64,000 nt of DNA, taken from Podocnemis expansa. Lineage: Eukaryota; Chordata; Testudines; Podocnemididae. The notes below the pieces were generated by a model that saw nothing but the letters and a program-made list of their open reading frames with translations, was not told where the DNA came from and did no database searches. The first letter of the stretch is position 1. Each line of letters opens with the position of its first letter. The DNA lies in NCBI GenBank assembly GCA_007922195.1, contig ML681989.1:43898187-43962186 (forward strand). Reading direction: 5' to 3'. Below are positions 45,037 to 56,059 of the stretch, one piece after another. Position numbers and translations under genes: made by a program.

Positions 45037-46540
45037 GTGGATGGATCTGGCGGTGCCTTACACCTCCAAGGGCTCAGAAAAAAGTCAACACTGATGCCTG
45101 TGGTACCACACAAGACAGCAGTGAGCCATAAGATGGCACTGAAGACAACTTCCTCGATGCCAATAAAATCAGCACCAAAAACAGTACCGAAACACACTCC
45201 TACCCCATCAGTACTGCTGTTGGTACCATCATGCATGCAGCAACTCCTATTGAAACACCAGTACCAACTACACCCAGCACAGACAAACGGGCACCACCTT
45301 TCTCAGCACTGAACAATGAACTTCAGCACCATAAATAAACTCCAATGTGCTACCCCTCTCCACTCTATGGTACCGACACTTCTCCATCAGTACATGGGTC
45401 CAGATCCCCACCACGATCGTCCTTTTCTGGAATGGGGGACCAATACTCTCAAGCATCCTTTTCTCCTACTTTTTCTTCACCAGATAAAGCAGCTTAAATT
45501 GCCTCTAGAAAAAACCCTGAAGGAGTGGATTCATTAAGTGAAAGGCTTAACCCAAAGATCAATTCACCACCACTCTTCTGCACTAGAAAAGCAGCATTCA
45601 AAGCCCACGGAACCCAGGCCTTCCACATCAGTCACGTCACATGTCAGATCACCTTCCCCTTCTCCAGCAGCAGACTCTGATGATGTCTTGGAGGGAGAAT
45701 TAGTCAAGGACACTTCCCTTCCACATAACTTATCATCGTCCCCAGACGAGGCCATTATACCAGCTCCACCATTGGTAATGGACAATCCTAAACAATTTCA
45801 GAACCTGTTCCACAGAGTTACAATCGTTCAGGATAAACCACTTCAAGAAGTCCAGCAGTCTCAACACAAGTTACTCCACATACTGAATCCTTCTCAAAAT
45901 CTCAAGATTGCTCTACCAGTTAATGTGGTGATACTAGAACCTGCCAACATGATCTGACAAACACTGGCATCCATTCCTCCCACATGCAAAATGGCCGATA
46001 GGAAATAACATATTCCTGCTAAAAGCATGGAATTTCTCTTCACTCACCCTCCACCCAATTCATTAGTAGTAGATGCCGTTCACCATAAAAATAAGCAAAA
46101 ACACACAAAGATCTACCCCCAAGCAATAAGAATAACAAGAAGATGGACTTCCTTGGTTACAAAGTCTATTCATCTGGAACACTTCAATTTAGAATAGCCA
46201 ATTATAATGCTCTCCTCACAAATTACAATAATTGTAACTAAGAGAAGATGCAAGAGCTAAGGAAACACCTGAAGACAAGCAACAGCTGCTGAAGTCATTC
46301 GTGGATGAAGGCCACTCATTGTGCATGCATCCCTACAGGCAGTATTGTATGTGACAGATACTGTGGCCCAAATAATGGCAACTGCTATCACATACGACGT
46401 GCTTCCTGGCTACAAAGCATCTGGAATATCCAAGGACCTACAGTCAAAAGTAGAGGACTTACCTTTTGAAAAGGATACACAAAGACTGATGAGATTCTAT
46501 ATTCCATGAAGGACTCCAGGGTGACAGTGAGAACCCTAGG
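45037..46540 (+). pseudogene. DIRS Gag-like ORF1 relic
   Basis: The N-terminal part is rich in Ser, Thr and Pro with charged patches (45538-45957, 139 codons open). The C-terminal part (46321-46509) reads SLQAVLYVTDTVAQIMATAI and SGISKDLQSKVEDLPFE, corresponding to the conserved 'ASLDAADSAAR...I-x-DLPF' end of vertebrate DIRS ORF1 proteins as I remember them. The middle contains several stops. By analogy it would have bound element RNA. Confidence 0.75.
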
Positions 46541-46744
46541 TATATACATTCCATCTTTCAAAAGACATAGGTTCCAACCATACCAGCGAAGAGACTACCA
46601 GTCCTCCAGACAGCATCGACCTTATGACTCCTATAGGCAATGGCAACAACAGCAATGACCACAAAGAAGGAAGCAGCCTTCAAATCAACTACCTCAACAC
46701 AACCTCCACAATCCAAACAGTCATTTTGAAGGTCAGTTTGAGGG

Positions 46745-48420
46745 CTTGAGAACTCTCCCTACCACAGAGAGGTCAAGAACCTTTAGACATTGTTTACAAC
46801 CTTTCTTCAATCTATGGTCTACAATCACCAATGACAAATGGGCCCTAGACATCATCAACAAGGGCTACATCATCTCTTTCAAATCCATTCCCCTCCAGTC
46901 ACTCACCCACCCCAAATCCCTCCCACTTCAGGGACCCCACTCATGTACAGCTCCTACAACAAGAGGTTTCTCATCTTCTCAAAATAGGAGCAATAGAGGA
47001 GGTCCCACGTCAACACCTTCAAAAAGGGTTTTATTCCAACTACCTCCTAACTCAAAATAAAAATGGCAGGTGGAGACCTATTCTAGATCTCAGACTACTA
47101 AACAGATATCTTCTCCATTGGTGTCAAACTCAGTCAGTGGGGGGGGGACACATTGGATGGTAGGACACCTGTTGCAGGCCATGTGGCTGCACAGGGTCCC
47201 CAACCCTTTCCCCCTCCATGTTCTGTGCAAGAAAGTGTCATTTTGCAATCCATTTTCTGATCATAACCAAAACAAATGGATCCTGATCTGACCCTCAGGC
47301 CATGAGTTTGACATCCCACACCACATCCAAAAGTTCAATACGGTAAACATTGTCAGTGATCATCCTTGCATTAAATCACGGAGACTGGTTCTCATTGCTC
47401 GACCTGAGGGACACCTACTGTCATATAACTATTCATCCAGCCCACAGGAGATTCCTTCAGTTTACACTCAGCACAGGACATTTCCAATACATGGTTTAAC
47501 CTTTCAGTCTGACTATGGCTCCTCAAATATTTTCCAAAGTACTCACCATGGTTGCAGCTCATTTACAATGCTTGTCCATCACAATATACCCCTCCCTGGA
47601 TGATTGCCTCTTTCAGAGTCCACCAAGGGCAGAGGCTATTCTCAATACACAAATAACTATAACCGTTATGCAAAATCTAGGGTTCCTCATAAACTTTAAA
47701 AAAATCCATAACACCACCCTCTCAAACCCTTGCATTTACCAGAGCCCATTTAGATTCCACAACCTTAAAGGCACTGATCCCAATTCAAAGGTTTAAAAAC
47801 ATTCCAAGCACAGTGAAGGAGGTGAAACTAACTCCCTTCACCAAGGCCCACACATTTTTGACTATTAGGACACATGTCCACCACCAGCTTTGTGGTGCAA
47901 AATGCCAGGTTTCAGATGAGACCATTACAGGCCTGGTTAAGACGCTATACAATCCAAGAAAACACATGCTGAACAAAAAGATAAGCGTGCCACCACAGGT
48001 CAAAGACACTTTGGAGTCGTGGATAAACCCAAACAACCTGCTGTCAGGAGTACCCTCTCTCACTTCCATCACTAAAGATGCATCATTCATAGGCTGGGGA
48101 GCACACACTTAACATAGACAGTACACGGCCTCTGGACAGAACGTGAGACCCACTTACACATCAACCTCCTAGAACTCAGAGCAGTATCAAAGGCGTGCCT
48201 ACACTTTCTTCCTCTAATACAAAACAAAGCAGTTCAGATCCTCAGAGACAATATCACATGTGTGTACTATATCAACAGATGGGCAGAGCTCGTTCTCTAT
48301 CCCTATGCATAGAAGCAACAAAACTTTGGAACTAGTGCGTCACCATATATCCATAACAGCATCCGATCTATGAGAACATTTGAACATGATCACAGATGCC
48401 CTGAGCTGAAAATTCAATGC
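46745..48420 (+). pseudogene. DIRS reverse transcriptase / RNase H relic
   Basis: Readable pieces in changing frames: GAIEEVPRQHLQKGFYSNY (about 46985-47045), GRWRPILDLRLLNRY (47065-47112), LTFQSDYGSS-like text near 47500, MAPQIFSKVLTMVAAHLQ and IYPSLDDCLF (47515-47620; the DD is the catalytic pair), and LGFLINFKK (47688-47703). RNase H follows: ITKDASFIGWGAHT (48070-48112) and HINLLELRAVSKA (48158-48195), with a decayed DN near 48250. A hAT copy interrupts it at 47116-47319, directly after LLNRYL. It is dead. Confidence 0.9.
47116..47319 (+). mobile_element. hAT element (about 0.2 kb) inserted in the DIRS reverse transcriptase
   Basis: It starts CATTGGTGTCAAACTCAGT and ends GGCCATGAGTTTGACATCCCAC, inverted and close to the standard hAT terminus 'caggggtgtcaaactca'. 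The coding phase of the reverse transcriptase resumes after it with HIQKFNTVN. The 8-bp duplication is not recoverable. Confidence 0.8.
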
Positions 48421-50175
48421 TGATCATGAGTGGGAACTCAACAAAACAGTATCACGCAACATTTTTCAGAACAGGGAACACCCGCAATATATCTCTTTGT
48501 GATAATCGCAAATCAACAATGCAAAGAATACTGCTCCAGAGCAGGTCATGGATATCAGTCCTTAGGAGATGCATTCATAATAGACTGGCAGGGTACTCTG
48601 CTTTATGTATTTCATCCAATACTGCTCCTACCACAGGTGATAAACAAAATCAAGCAAGACCGTCTCAGAGTAATTCTAATAGCACTGGCATGGCCATGAC
48701 AGCCATGGTACTCCAGTCTGCTAAGAATGTTGGTTTCACAACCTAGAAAACTCCCACTCAACCTGAACCTACTCTCACAACACAAAGGCAGGATGCAGCA
48801 TCCCAGCCTGGCCAGGCTGCACTTGACAGCATGGCTCCTTCATGGTTCCAAGAATTAGAAACATCATGCTCAAGTCAGGTCCAGAATATTCTACATAGTA
48901 GAAAACCAGCAACTCAGAAATCAAACCTATACAAATGGAAGAGGTACTCTTTATGGGCTATCAACAGACAGATAGATCCCTTTACAAAAAAATACAAGAA
49001 GTTCTGTGGCACTTAAAGACCAACAGATGTACTTTTCACATGAGCTTTCTTGGGAGAAAATCCCACTTTGTCAGATGCTTAGAAGATGGGGGAAATTTAC
49101 AGAATGGAATGAAAATAAATGAAAGGGAGTGCAAAACATGAGATCAGGTCACTCCCTTGCATATATTTTCATTCCATTCTGTAAGTTTGCCCATCTTCAA
49201 AGCATCTGACAAATGCGATTTTCTCCCATGAAAGCTCATGTGAAAAGTACATCTGTTGGTCTTTAAGTGCCACAGGACTCCTTGGGGTTTTTGTTTTTGT
49301 TTTTTTGCTGGACTAGACTAACATGACTGCCCCTTTGGAACTTGGCTAGATCCTTTTACAGCATCCTTACTATCAATACTTGACTATCTCTTGGAACTAA
49401 AATCAAACAAATCTATCACTCAGCTCCATTAGAATTCACCTCACCGCAATCAGTACTTTCCACCGGAATGATAAAATAACTTCGATTTTCACACACCCAG
49501 TCACAAAACGTTTTATAATGGGACTGCAAAACCTATACCCTGAAGTCAGGGAACCTACTCTGCCATGGGATCTACTTCTCATCTGGAAATCACTTACAAA
49601 TCCACCTTTCAAACCTCTAGCCACCTGCTCCCTTCTAAACCTCTCTATGAAGGCAGCCTTCTCAGGTGCCATAACCTCAGCCAGGAGAGTGAGTGAACAA
49701 ACTTCCATGAGCATTCCGTGACCATGAGACCTCACCCAAAATTCATTCTCAATGTCTCTTTTCTTTTCCATATCAACCAAACTATATACTTGGCTGCTTT
49801 TTATTCTAGCCACACAGGGATCATAACAAAGCACGATGGCGTATCCTTCATGTACAAAGAGCACTCCTCTTCTTCCTGAAAAGAACAAAGGAATGCTGTA
49901 AATCCACAAGACTTTTTGTTTCTATTATGGATTGCTCAAAAGGAAAACTGTTATCCTTCCAAAGACTTTCAAAGCAGATCTCAGGTTGCATATACCTATG
50001 TTACCAAACTGCTGTTTCACTTTCCCCACAATGAATCAAGGCTCACTCGACCAGAGCTATATCCTCTTCTATAGCATTCCTCCACCACATACCAATAACA
50101 GAAATCTGTGGAGCTGCAACATGGTCTTCAGAAAATACCTTTATAAAGCATTACATCATTACTGACATGCCACAC
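48421..50175 (+). pseudogene. DIRS tyrosine recombinase relic
   Basis: After a linker with CSRAGHGYQSLGDAFIIDW and INKIKQDRLRVILIALAWP (48535-48699), an N-terminal core-binding part is readable (KSNLYKWKRYSLW, 48920-48955). The catalytic part follows the foldback insertion. It includes PFKPLATCSLLNLSMKAAF and ITSARRVSEQTS (49600-49715; the Arg of box A), RPHPKFILNVS (49730-49765) and EICGAATWSSENTFIKHY (50099-50155), whose last Tyr is at the position of the nucleophile. Such a recombinase inserts a circular DNA form of the element. Several stops and a 360-bp insertion kill it. Confidence 0.85.
48987..49346 (-). repeat. Foldback retroposon, complete (360 bp), with 14-bp duplication, inside the DIRS recombinase
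   Basis: The flanks are TAGATCCCTTTACA (48973-48986) and TAGATCCTTTTACA (49347-49360), matching at 13 of 14. On the minus strand it runs: head 'ttccaaaggggcagtcatg', 'gttagtctagtccagc', A-rich spacer, arm, core with its own palindrome ('cattccattctgtaa' and 'ttacagaatggaatg'), second arm, and T-run. The longest form of the family in the window. Confidence 0.94.
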
Positions 50176-50419
50176 ATGGGCACTAAGTTTGGGTCCTCTG
50201 TCTTGGCAACAATTAGTGGACGGGCTCCCACCTACCTTAAATGGTAACTGCTACATACTCACCTGAGTGAAGCACTCATGGGGACATTTCTCAAAGAAGA
50301 AAGGAAGGTTGCTCACCTTGGTGCAGTAGCCACTGTTCTTCAAATGTATGTTCCCATGGCTGCTCCACTACCCCCTTCTCTTTCCCTCTATTTTGGATAG
50401 GGTTTTTCACAGTAGAGAA
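50176..50419 (+). other. DIRS 3' non-coding region
   Basis: It carries 'cacctgagtgaagcactcatggggacatttctcaaagaagaaaggaaggttgctcacc' in parts and 'ttcttcaaatgtatgttcccatggctgctcc', which I recognise as the highly repeated 3' sequence of reptile DIRS elements. It leads straight into the right inverted repeat. Copies of 'ttcttcaa' here also resemble the tip of the inverted repeats, as expected for the internal complementary region of DIRS elements. Confidence 0.7.
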
Positions 50420-50590
50420 GGAACCGAGGGGACAAGCCACACAGAAGATAGTTTGGCATGCTCGAAGTGGTGCAAGATGCCGACCGTGCACACGTGGCTT
50501 CCCGAGACACTGCCACTTAATTTCTGATCAAAGGTGCCAGGGCAAGCCAAAATCCGAGTGGAGCAGTCACGGGGACATACATCTTGAAGA
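50420..50590 (+). repeat. Right inverted terminal repeat of the DIRS element
   Basis: Starts 'ggaaccgaggggacaagcc', contains 'gtttggcatgctcgaagtgg' and ends 'acatacatcttgaag'. Its complement aligns along its length with 43187-43353. Confidence 0.88.
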
Positions 50591-50691
50591 ACTTTGGCTA
50601 CCACACCAAGGTGAGTGCCCTTTTTTCCCCGAGCTTTTTGGCTCAATGACCACAAATATAACATTTACAACCCTGAACGGCCACCAGTCTA

Positions 50692-50890
50692 TTTAATTAA
50701 AATTAAAATTTAATTAAATCTAAATTAAAATTTTAATTAAAATTAAAGTTAAACTTAAATCACATTTTTGATTAAAATTAAATTTAAAATTTTTTTTAAA
50801 AGAGCTGGATGCACTTTTAAAATATAACAATTTGAATTATTTAAAATTTAATAATTTGATTAGTTTAAAATATTTTTTTAAAAGAAGTTG
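50692..50890. repeat. AT-rich simple repeat
   Basis: Runs of 'ttaaaatt/attaaaattt' with nearly no G or C. Confidence 0.85.
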
Positions 50891-51607
50891 TGGTTTTTGT
50901 TTTTCAAAAAGGGCTGGACGCAGACATCAGATGGGAGGAGGGCATCTGCAGGAGGCTGGCTGATCAGGGACTTGCATGCCGGGACCGGGCGAGCAGGGGG
51001 CATTCACGGCCATTCTTGGGGGATGGGGGGACAAGCAGGGTGACTGTCTCAGACCCACACAGCTGCCCCCTGCGGTGCTGTTCCCCCCCCCCCCATTGCC
51101 TTTCGCAACAAGTTGAAGTAAAGGGGCAGCATGGAAGCATGGAGCTTGGCCTCTGGTCTTGTTGCTCCACCATCAGGGTGGGGTGAGATGGCCCAGAGAC
51201 TGGGTTCCACAGTCCCAGATTGCCCCCTGCCTTCAGCTGGCCCTGGAGGCATGGGCTACTTATGAAACTCCTGTGTTAGACTGTCAAGCGTATAAATAAT
51301 AGAAATATTCCAAGATTTACCTTTGTATTCTTTAGGACTATAATTTTCCCAGAGAGGCACTAAGCTTTGACAGCACAGACCTCATGTTTTCCAGTTTTCT
51401 TTTCACATAGAATACCAGACACACTGCACAAAAAAGCAGAGGTCGTGCCAGAATGCGCCTTTAATTTAGCCTTGATTCAAGTATCAGGGAGGGAGGGAAG
51501 GAAAAAAAAAAAACCCAAACAAACCTGTCCAGGTCCCTTTTTCTCCCTTACAGTTTTATTTCCATGATATCTATAGTTGCGGAGGTTCCCCCCCCCCATT
51601 GTCTGTT
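50891..51607. other. Non-coding, GC-rich part then anonymous
   Basis: A GC-rich block (50920-51250) with a C12 run, repeat-like, without termini. Frames on both strands lack motifs. Confidence 0.4.
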
Positions 51608-51614
51608 TCTAGCA

Positions 51615-53690
51615 CATCACAGAATCACAGAAGATCAGGAGTGAAAAGAACCCCAGGAGGTCATCTAGTCTAACATCCTGCTCAAAGGACCAACTGCAAT
51701 TAAATCATCCCAGCCAGAGTTTTGTCAAGACAGGCCTTAAAAACCTCTATGGATAGAGATTCCACCATTAACCGAGGTAATCCATTCCAGTTCATCACCC
51801 ATCTACCTTGCCCAGTGAAAAAGTTTTTCCTAATATCCAACCTAGACCACAATTTCAGATCACTGATCCTTTTTCTGCCATCTGCCACTACTGAGAACAA
51901 CCTCGCTCTATCCTCCCTGGAACTCCCTTTCCAGAAGTTAAAGGCTATCAAATCCCAACTTATTCTTTTCTTCTGCAAACTAAACAAGCCTAGTTCCCTC
52001 AACTTCACCTCATAAGTCATGCAGCAGCCCCCTATTCATTTTTGTTGCCCTCCACTGGACTTGCTCCAATTTGTCTACATCCTTTAGTGCTTGTTTCAGG
52101 CTCTGAAGATGGACACCATGTTTACCTTTTCCCAATCCTCAGGACCTCTCTTGATTGCCATGAGTTTTCAAAGATAATGGCCAATGGCTCTGCAATCACA
52201 CCAGCCAACTCTCTCAACACCCTTGGATGCACTGCATCTAGCACCACAGACACAGACATCCAGCTTATCTATATAGTCCTGAACCTATCCTTTCACTGCT
52301 GAAGGCTATTTGCCTCATCAAGATACCGTGCTGTCCAGAGCAGTAGTTTGGGAGCTGACCTTGCTATGATGGCAGGGGCAAAAAAAAAAAAAAAAAAAAA
52401 GCCAAGCTCTGAGTATTTCAGTTTTTTCCACATAATCTGTCACTGCCTTGCCTCCCTCATTTGGTAAAGTGCCAACACTTTCTCTGACCTTCTCATTGCT
52501 AACATACTATAGAAACACTTATTACCCTTTCTGTCCCTTGCTAGCTGCAACTCCAATTGTGCTTTGGCCACCCTGATTTCACGCTTGTATGCTTGAGCAT
52601 TATTTTTGTACTTCTAGTGTTCCATAAAAGCTTCCACTTCTTGTAAGCCTCTATTTTGTGTTTAAGCTCTCCGAAGACTTCTCTGTTAAGCCAAGTTGGC
52701 CGTCTGCCATATACACTATTCTTTCTGTGCGTCAGGGTGATTTGTACCTTTGTCCTCAGTAAGGTTTCTTTAAAATACAGCCAGCTCTGCTGGACTCCTT
52801 TTCCCCTCATATTAGTCTCTGAGGGGATTCTGCCCATCAGTTCCCTGAGGGAGTCAAATTCTGTTTTTCTGATGTCCTGCAGCCATATTCCACTGTTCTT
52901 CTTTCTTCCTTTTGTCAGGATCCTGAACTCAACCATCTCATGATCCTTGCTGCCCAGGTTGCCATCTACTTTTACTTCCTCTACCAATTCTTCCATTTGT
53001 GAGCAGCAGGTCAACAGGAGCACAGCTCTTAGTTGGTTCCTCCAGCAGTTACATTGGAAAGCTGCCCCCACACTCTCCGAAAACAAGATTGTCTGTGCAA
53101 TGCAGATGTTGAGGTGATTGAAGTCTCCTGTGAGAACCAGGACCTGTGATCTGGAAGATTTCATTATTTGTCTAAAGAAAATCTCATCCATCTCATTTTC
53201 TTGGCCTGGGGGGGTCTATAGCATATGTCGTGGTGGTCATCGCTCTTGCCTCTAACCTTGCCCCAGAGACTCTGAACAGGCTTTTCTCCAGTTTCATAGT
53301 GAAGCTCTGAACAATACTACTTTCTTACACAGAATGAAACTCTTCCCAATTTTCTCCCATACCAGTCCCTTTGGAATAATTTATACCCATCCATGACATT
53401 GTTCCAGTCATGTGAGTTACTGAACCAGGACTCTCTTATTCCAATGACATCATAGTTCCTTGACGATGCCAGGACTTTCATTTCTTCCTATTTTTCTCCC
53501 AGGCTTCTTCCGTTTGTGTACAGGCATCTAAGATAACTAGCAAATTGTTCTACTTTCTCTGTACAAATAAGGAGGACCCCCCTCCCTCCCCATTGCACTC
53601 TCCTTCTTGTACTTTGTCCTAGTATCTCACTTCCCCACTTACCATCAAGCTTAGATCCCTGTCCCCTGGCCAACCTAATGTAAAGCCCTC
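51615..53690 (-). mobile_element. CR1 LINE with endonuclease region, internally deleted
   Basis: The left edge 'cacagaatcacagaagatcagg' then 'aggtcatctagtctaacatcc' is the reversed CR1 3' end. The minus frame 52541-53191 (216 codons) contains VLTGDFNHLNICI, the catalytic GDFN motif of the AP-type endonuclease. LGSKDHEMVEFRIL (an SDH-type motif with K for S) and WLNREVFGELKHKIEAYKKWK follow. Further right, LRCLYTNGRSLGEK (53488-53530) corresponds to the start of ORF2. The reverse transcriptase that should separate endonuclease and 3' end is missing, replaced by about 500 bp including an A21 run (52380-52400). It is dead. Confidence 0.95.
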
Positions 53691-53699
53691 CTCACTTGA

Positions 53700-56040
53700 T
53701 TAACGAGACTGTTAAGGGATGGAGGCATTATAGAACCATCACAGACAAATGCATGCATCCCCCACCCCATTACAGACAAATGCATTCATCTCCCACCCCC
53801 AAACATGAGAACCTGAAACCATAGTTTATGTTACCGATACAGATTTGCATTACTGCAATTCTACAGTTGCCACAGTCATTTTCATCAGCACTGCCTTGTG
53901 CTGAAATGTTGGGCAATCAAGACAATGAAACAGTGATAAAGTAAAAAGCATGCTGAAGTGAAGAGTATTTTCTGATTACCCAGGCAGGATGGGTAGTATG
54001 GAAGAAGAATCCAAACTACTGCCAGTTACAATGTTTTTAAATGGACAAGAAATCCTAAAAAAAAAAATGCTTCTTGCTCATGACTTATTGCATTTTTGTA
54101 CTCAGGCTTAGAGTTATTTGTAATAACAGTGAGAAAAGGACTTGTACATTTGATGAATATATATATATATGTTGTGTGTGTGGTGTTTTTTTTTTTTTTT
54201 TTTTGCAAAAGTGGAGGCTGCTTTCCAAACCTACTTGAGGCTTATGTTTGGTTTGGGGATGATATATGATTGACAGACTTCTCTTTTACACTTTCCATTG
54301 TAGTTAACTTTGGTGCCCAGGTCAAATTCCCTTCCACCTCATGTAATGACATTCTGAATATCTAAACATTCCACCTTGTAGTTTCAGTAATTTAATTTGG
54401 AGATATTATTTTACTCTTCCTGTTCTAATGTCGTTTTGAGGTATTACTTTGCACTATAAAACTAGGTGTCACCTTTTATTTCAGAGGTGGTTGTACATCA
54501 CTGGTAGGAAAAAATGAGTTGTGTGTATCCATTTCACTACCTATGACCTAGTCAGACTGGCTAAACAACTTACAAACAAAGAGATGGATAGATATGTAAT
54601 TTGTAAAATATATTGGTAAAGCTTTTTGAAATCTTTATAGATGAAAAGTATATGTTCGTAAATTATCGTGCAAAAACATCAGGTGCCCTTTTCTTAACCA
54701 CATGTCATAGGTTGCTTTGAAGGATTGCCAGCCATTCAGGGTCAGTATCATATTTTTGCCTCAGACCTCTTTAGCGGGATTCAGTTGTCACTATATTATT
54801 TTCTTGGTGACACTGTGCTTTTCCATTCAGGAGATTTTTCATGAGATGTGAAGGTTTGGGCGTTTGAAAGAGTTAGTATTTTCTGAGTTGTACTGACTGC
54901 CTGTCTAAACTCATCATCACTTACCATCTATGACCTAGTCAAACTGGCCAGACAGCTTAGGAGTAGGCTCAATGCCAGTTTAATATGTGAGCATGAATAC
55001 AAGCAGCCAGCAGATCAACACATCATATTCTGTGGCATCACATCTGGTTGGTGGTGAAGGAAGTCTCAGACAGAAACACCCAAACCTGCCAGAAGCATAC
55101 AAGCTGTACAAGTGAAATGCCATTACAAATTTAGTCAACTAGCACACTTTCAGGAAATAAGATATATAACTTTTTTTGGACATGTAGAATGGTTCTGCCT
55201 AAGGAATACAGAGGTACAATACTTGGCTAAGGACCAAAAATTTTTCATGATTTCTCTTCTGGCCTTGCACATCCAGCAGGCATGCAGGACCTAAAATATG
55301 GTGTAAGAATGTGGATCTATTGCAAGTTTGGGAACACAGCTGTTAGGCTGTGGCCAAGATGCACCTTCATGCTAGTTAAGTCTTCTGGAAAGCCATACAG
55401 AACTTAAAAAAAATCATTTTAAACCATTCTATACAATTTCAATAGATAATTTTAAGCCTGCTGTTGAATTCTATATAAGGGTTCTAAAGAAAGAAAGGAA
55501 AACCTCACTCTATTCTATTCCATTGTTACTTCAGTAATTTCTGTGGAGCCCAGTGGTTTCACTGTTGTTACAGGGAAGGTGTGGTGTGTTGGAAGGACAT
55601 GAGCAGTAGAATCATGAACTATGCAGATTCATCAGCAGAAAAATCCACCAAAATGGCACTGAGGCTTCAGGTGCTGCAATAGTACACATACGAGAGTTGC
55701 AGTTGCAGAGCAGGTACATGCATGATGTCCTGTATATTTTGCTAAGGTGGAAGAAAGATTTTGTTCCGAGCTACTTTGCAACGCTCATTTACTCAGACTT
55801 TCCATAGGAAACCAGCATCAGGCCCATAATATGTATGGTCACTGTTGCCATATTGTGAACCTCTTACTTATACTGTAAAGGTACTAACAAGTCAGCATGA
55901 GCAATTTGAGTCAACAGAAAGCCAACAGGACCACTTGTGGAGTAAGATTGGGATTATGAGAAACTAAAAAGTCAATAATAGGAATTGGGTGCCTAACTCC
56001 CTTCGGCTCTTTTGAAAATCCAAGGCCAACATAAAACACT
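53700..56040. other. Anonymous DNA with simple repeats
   Basis: An (AT)n/GT stretch and T20 run lie at 54156-54204. The phrase 'tatgacctagtca(g/a)actggc(t/c)a(a/g)acaacttac/gcttag' occurs twice (54540 and 54927), a small dispersed duplication. No gene recognised. Confidence 0.4.
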
Positions 56041-56059
56041 TTGGGTGGACTATTGCCAC

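Larger units (their letters stand above)
43187..50590 (+). mobile_element. DIRS-like tyrosine-recombinase retrotransposon, degraded
   Basis: It is bounded by inverted repeats (43187-43353 and 50420-50590, reading from 'cttcgagaag...' to 'ccccttagttcc' and its complement). Between them, in order on the plus strand, are a Gag-like region, reverse transcriptase, RNase H and a tyrosine recombinase, the gene order of DIRS elements. LTRs, protease and DDE integrase are absent. DIRS elements insert through a circular intermediate and make no target duplication, and none is seen. Three later insertions split it: hAT 43806-44964, hAT 47116-47319 and the foldback 48987-49346. Stops and frameshifts occur in every domain. 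Confidence 0.9.
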
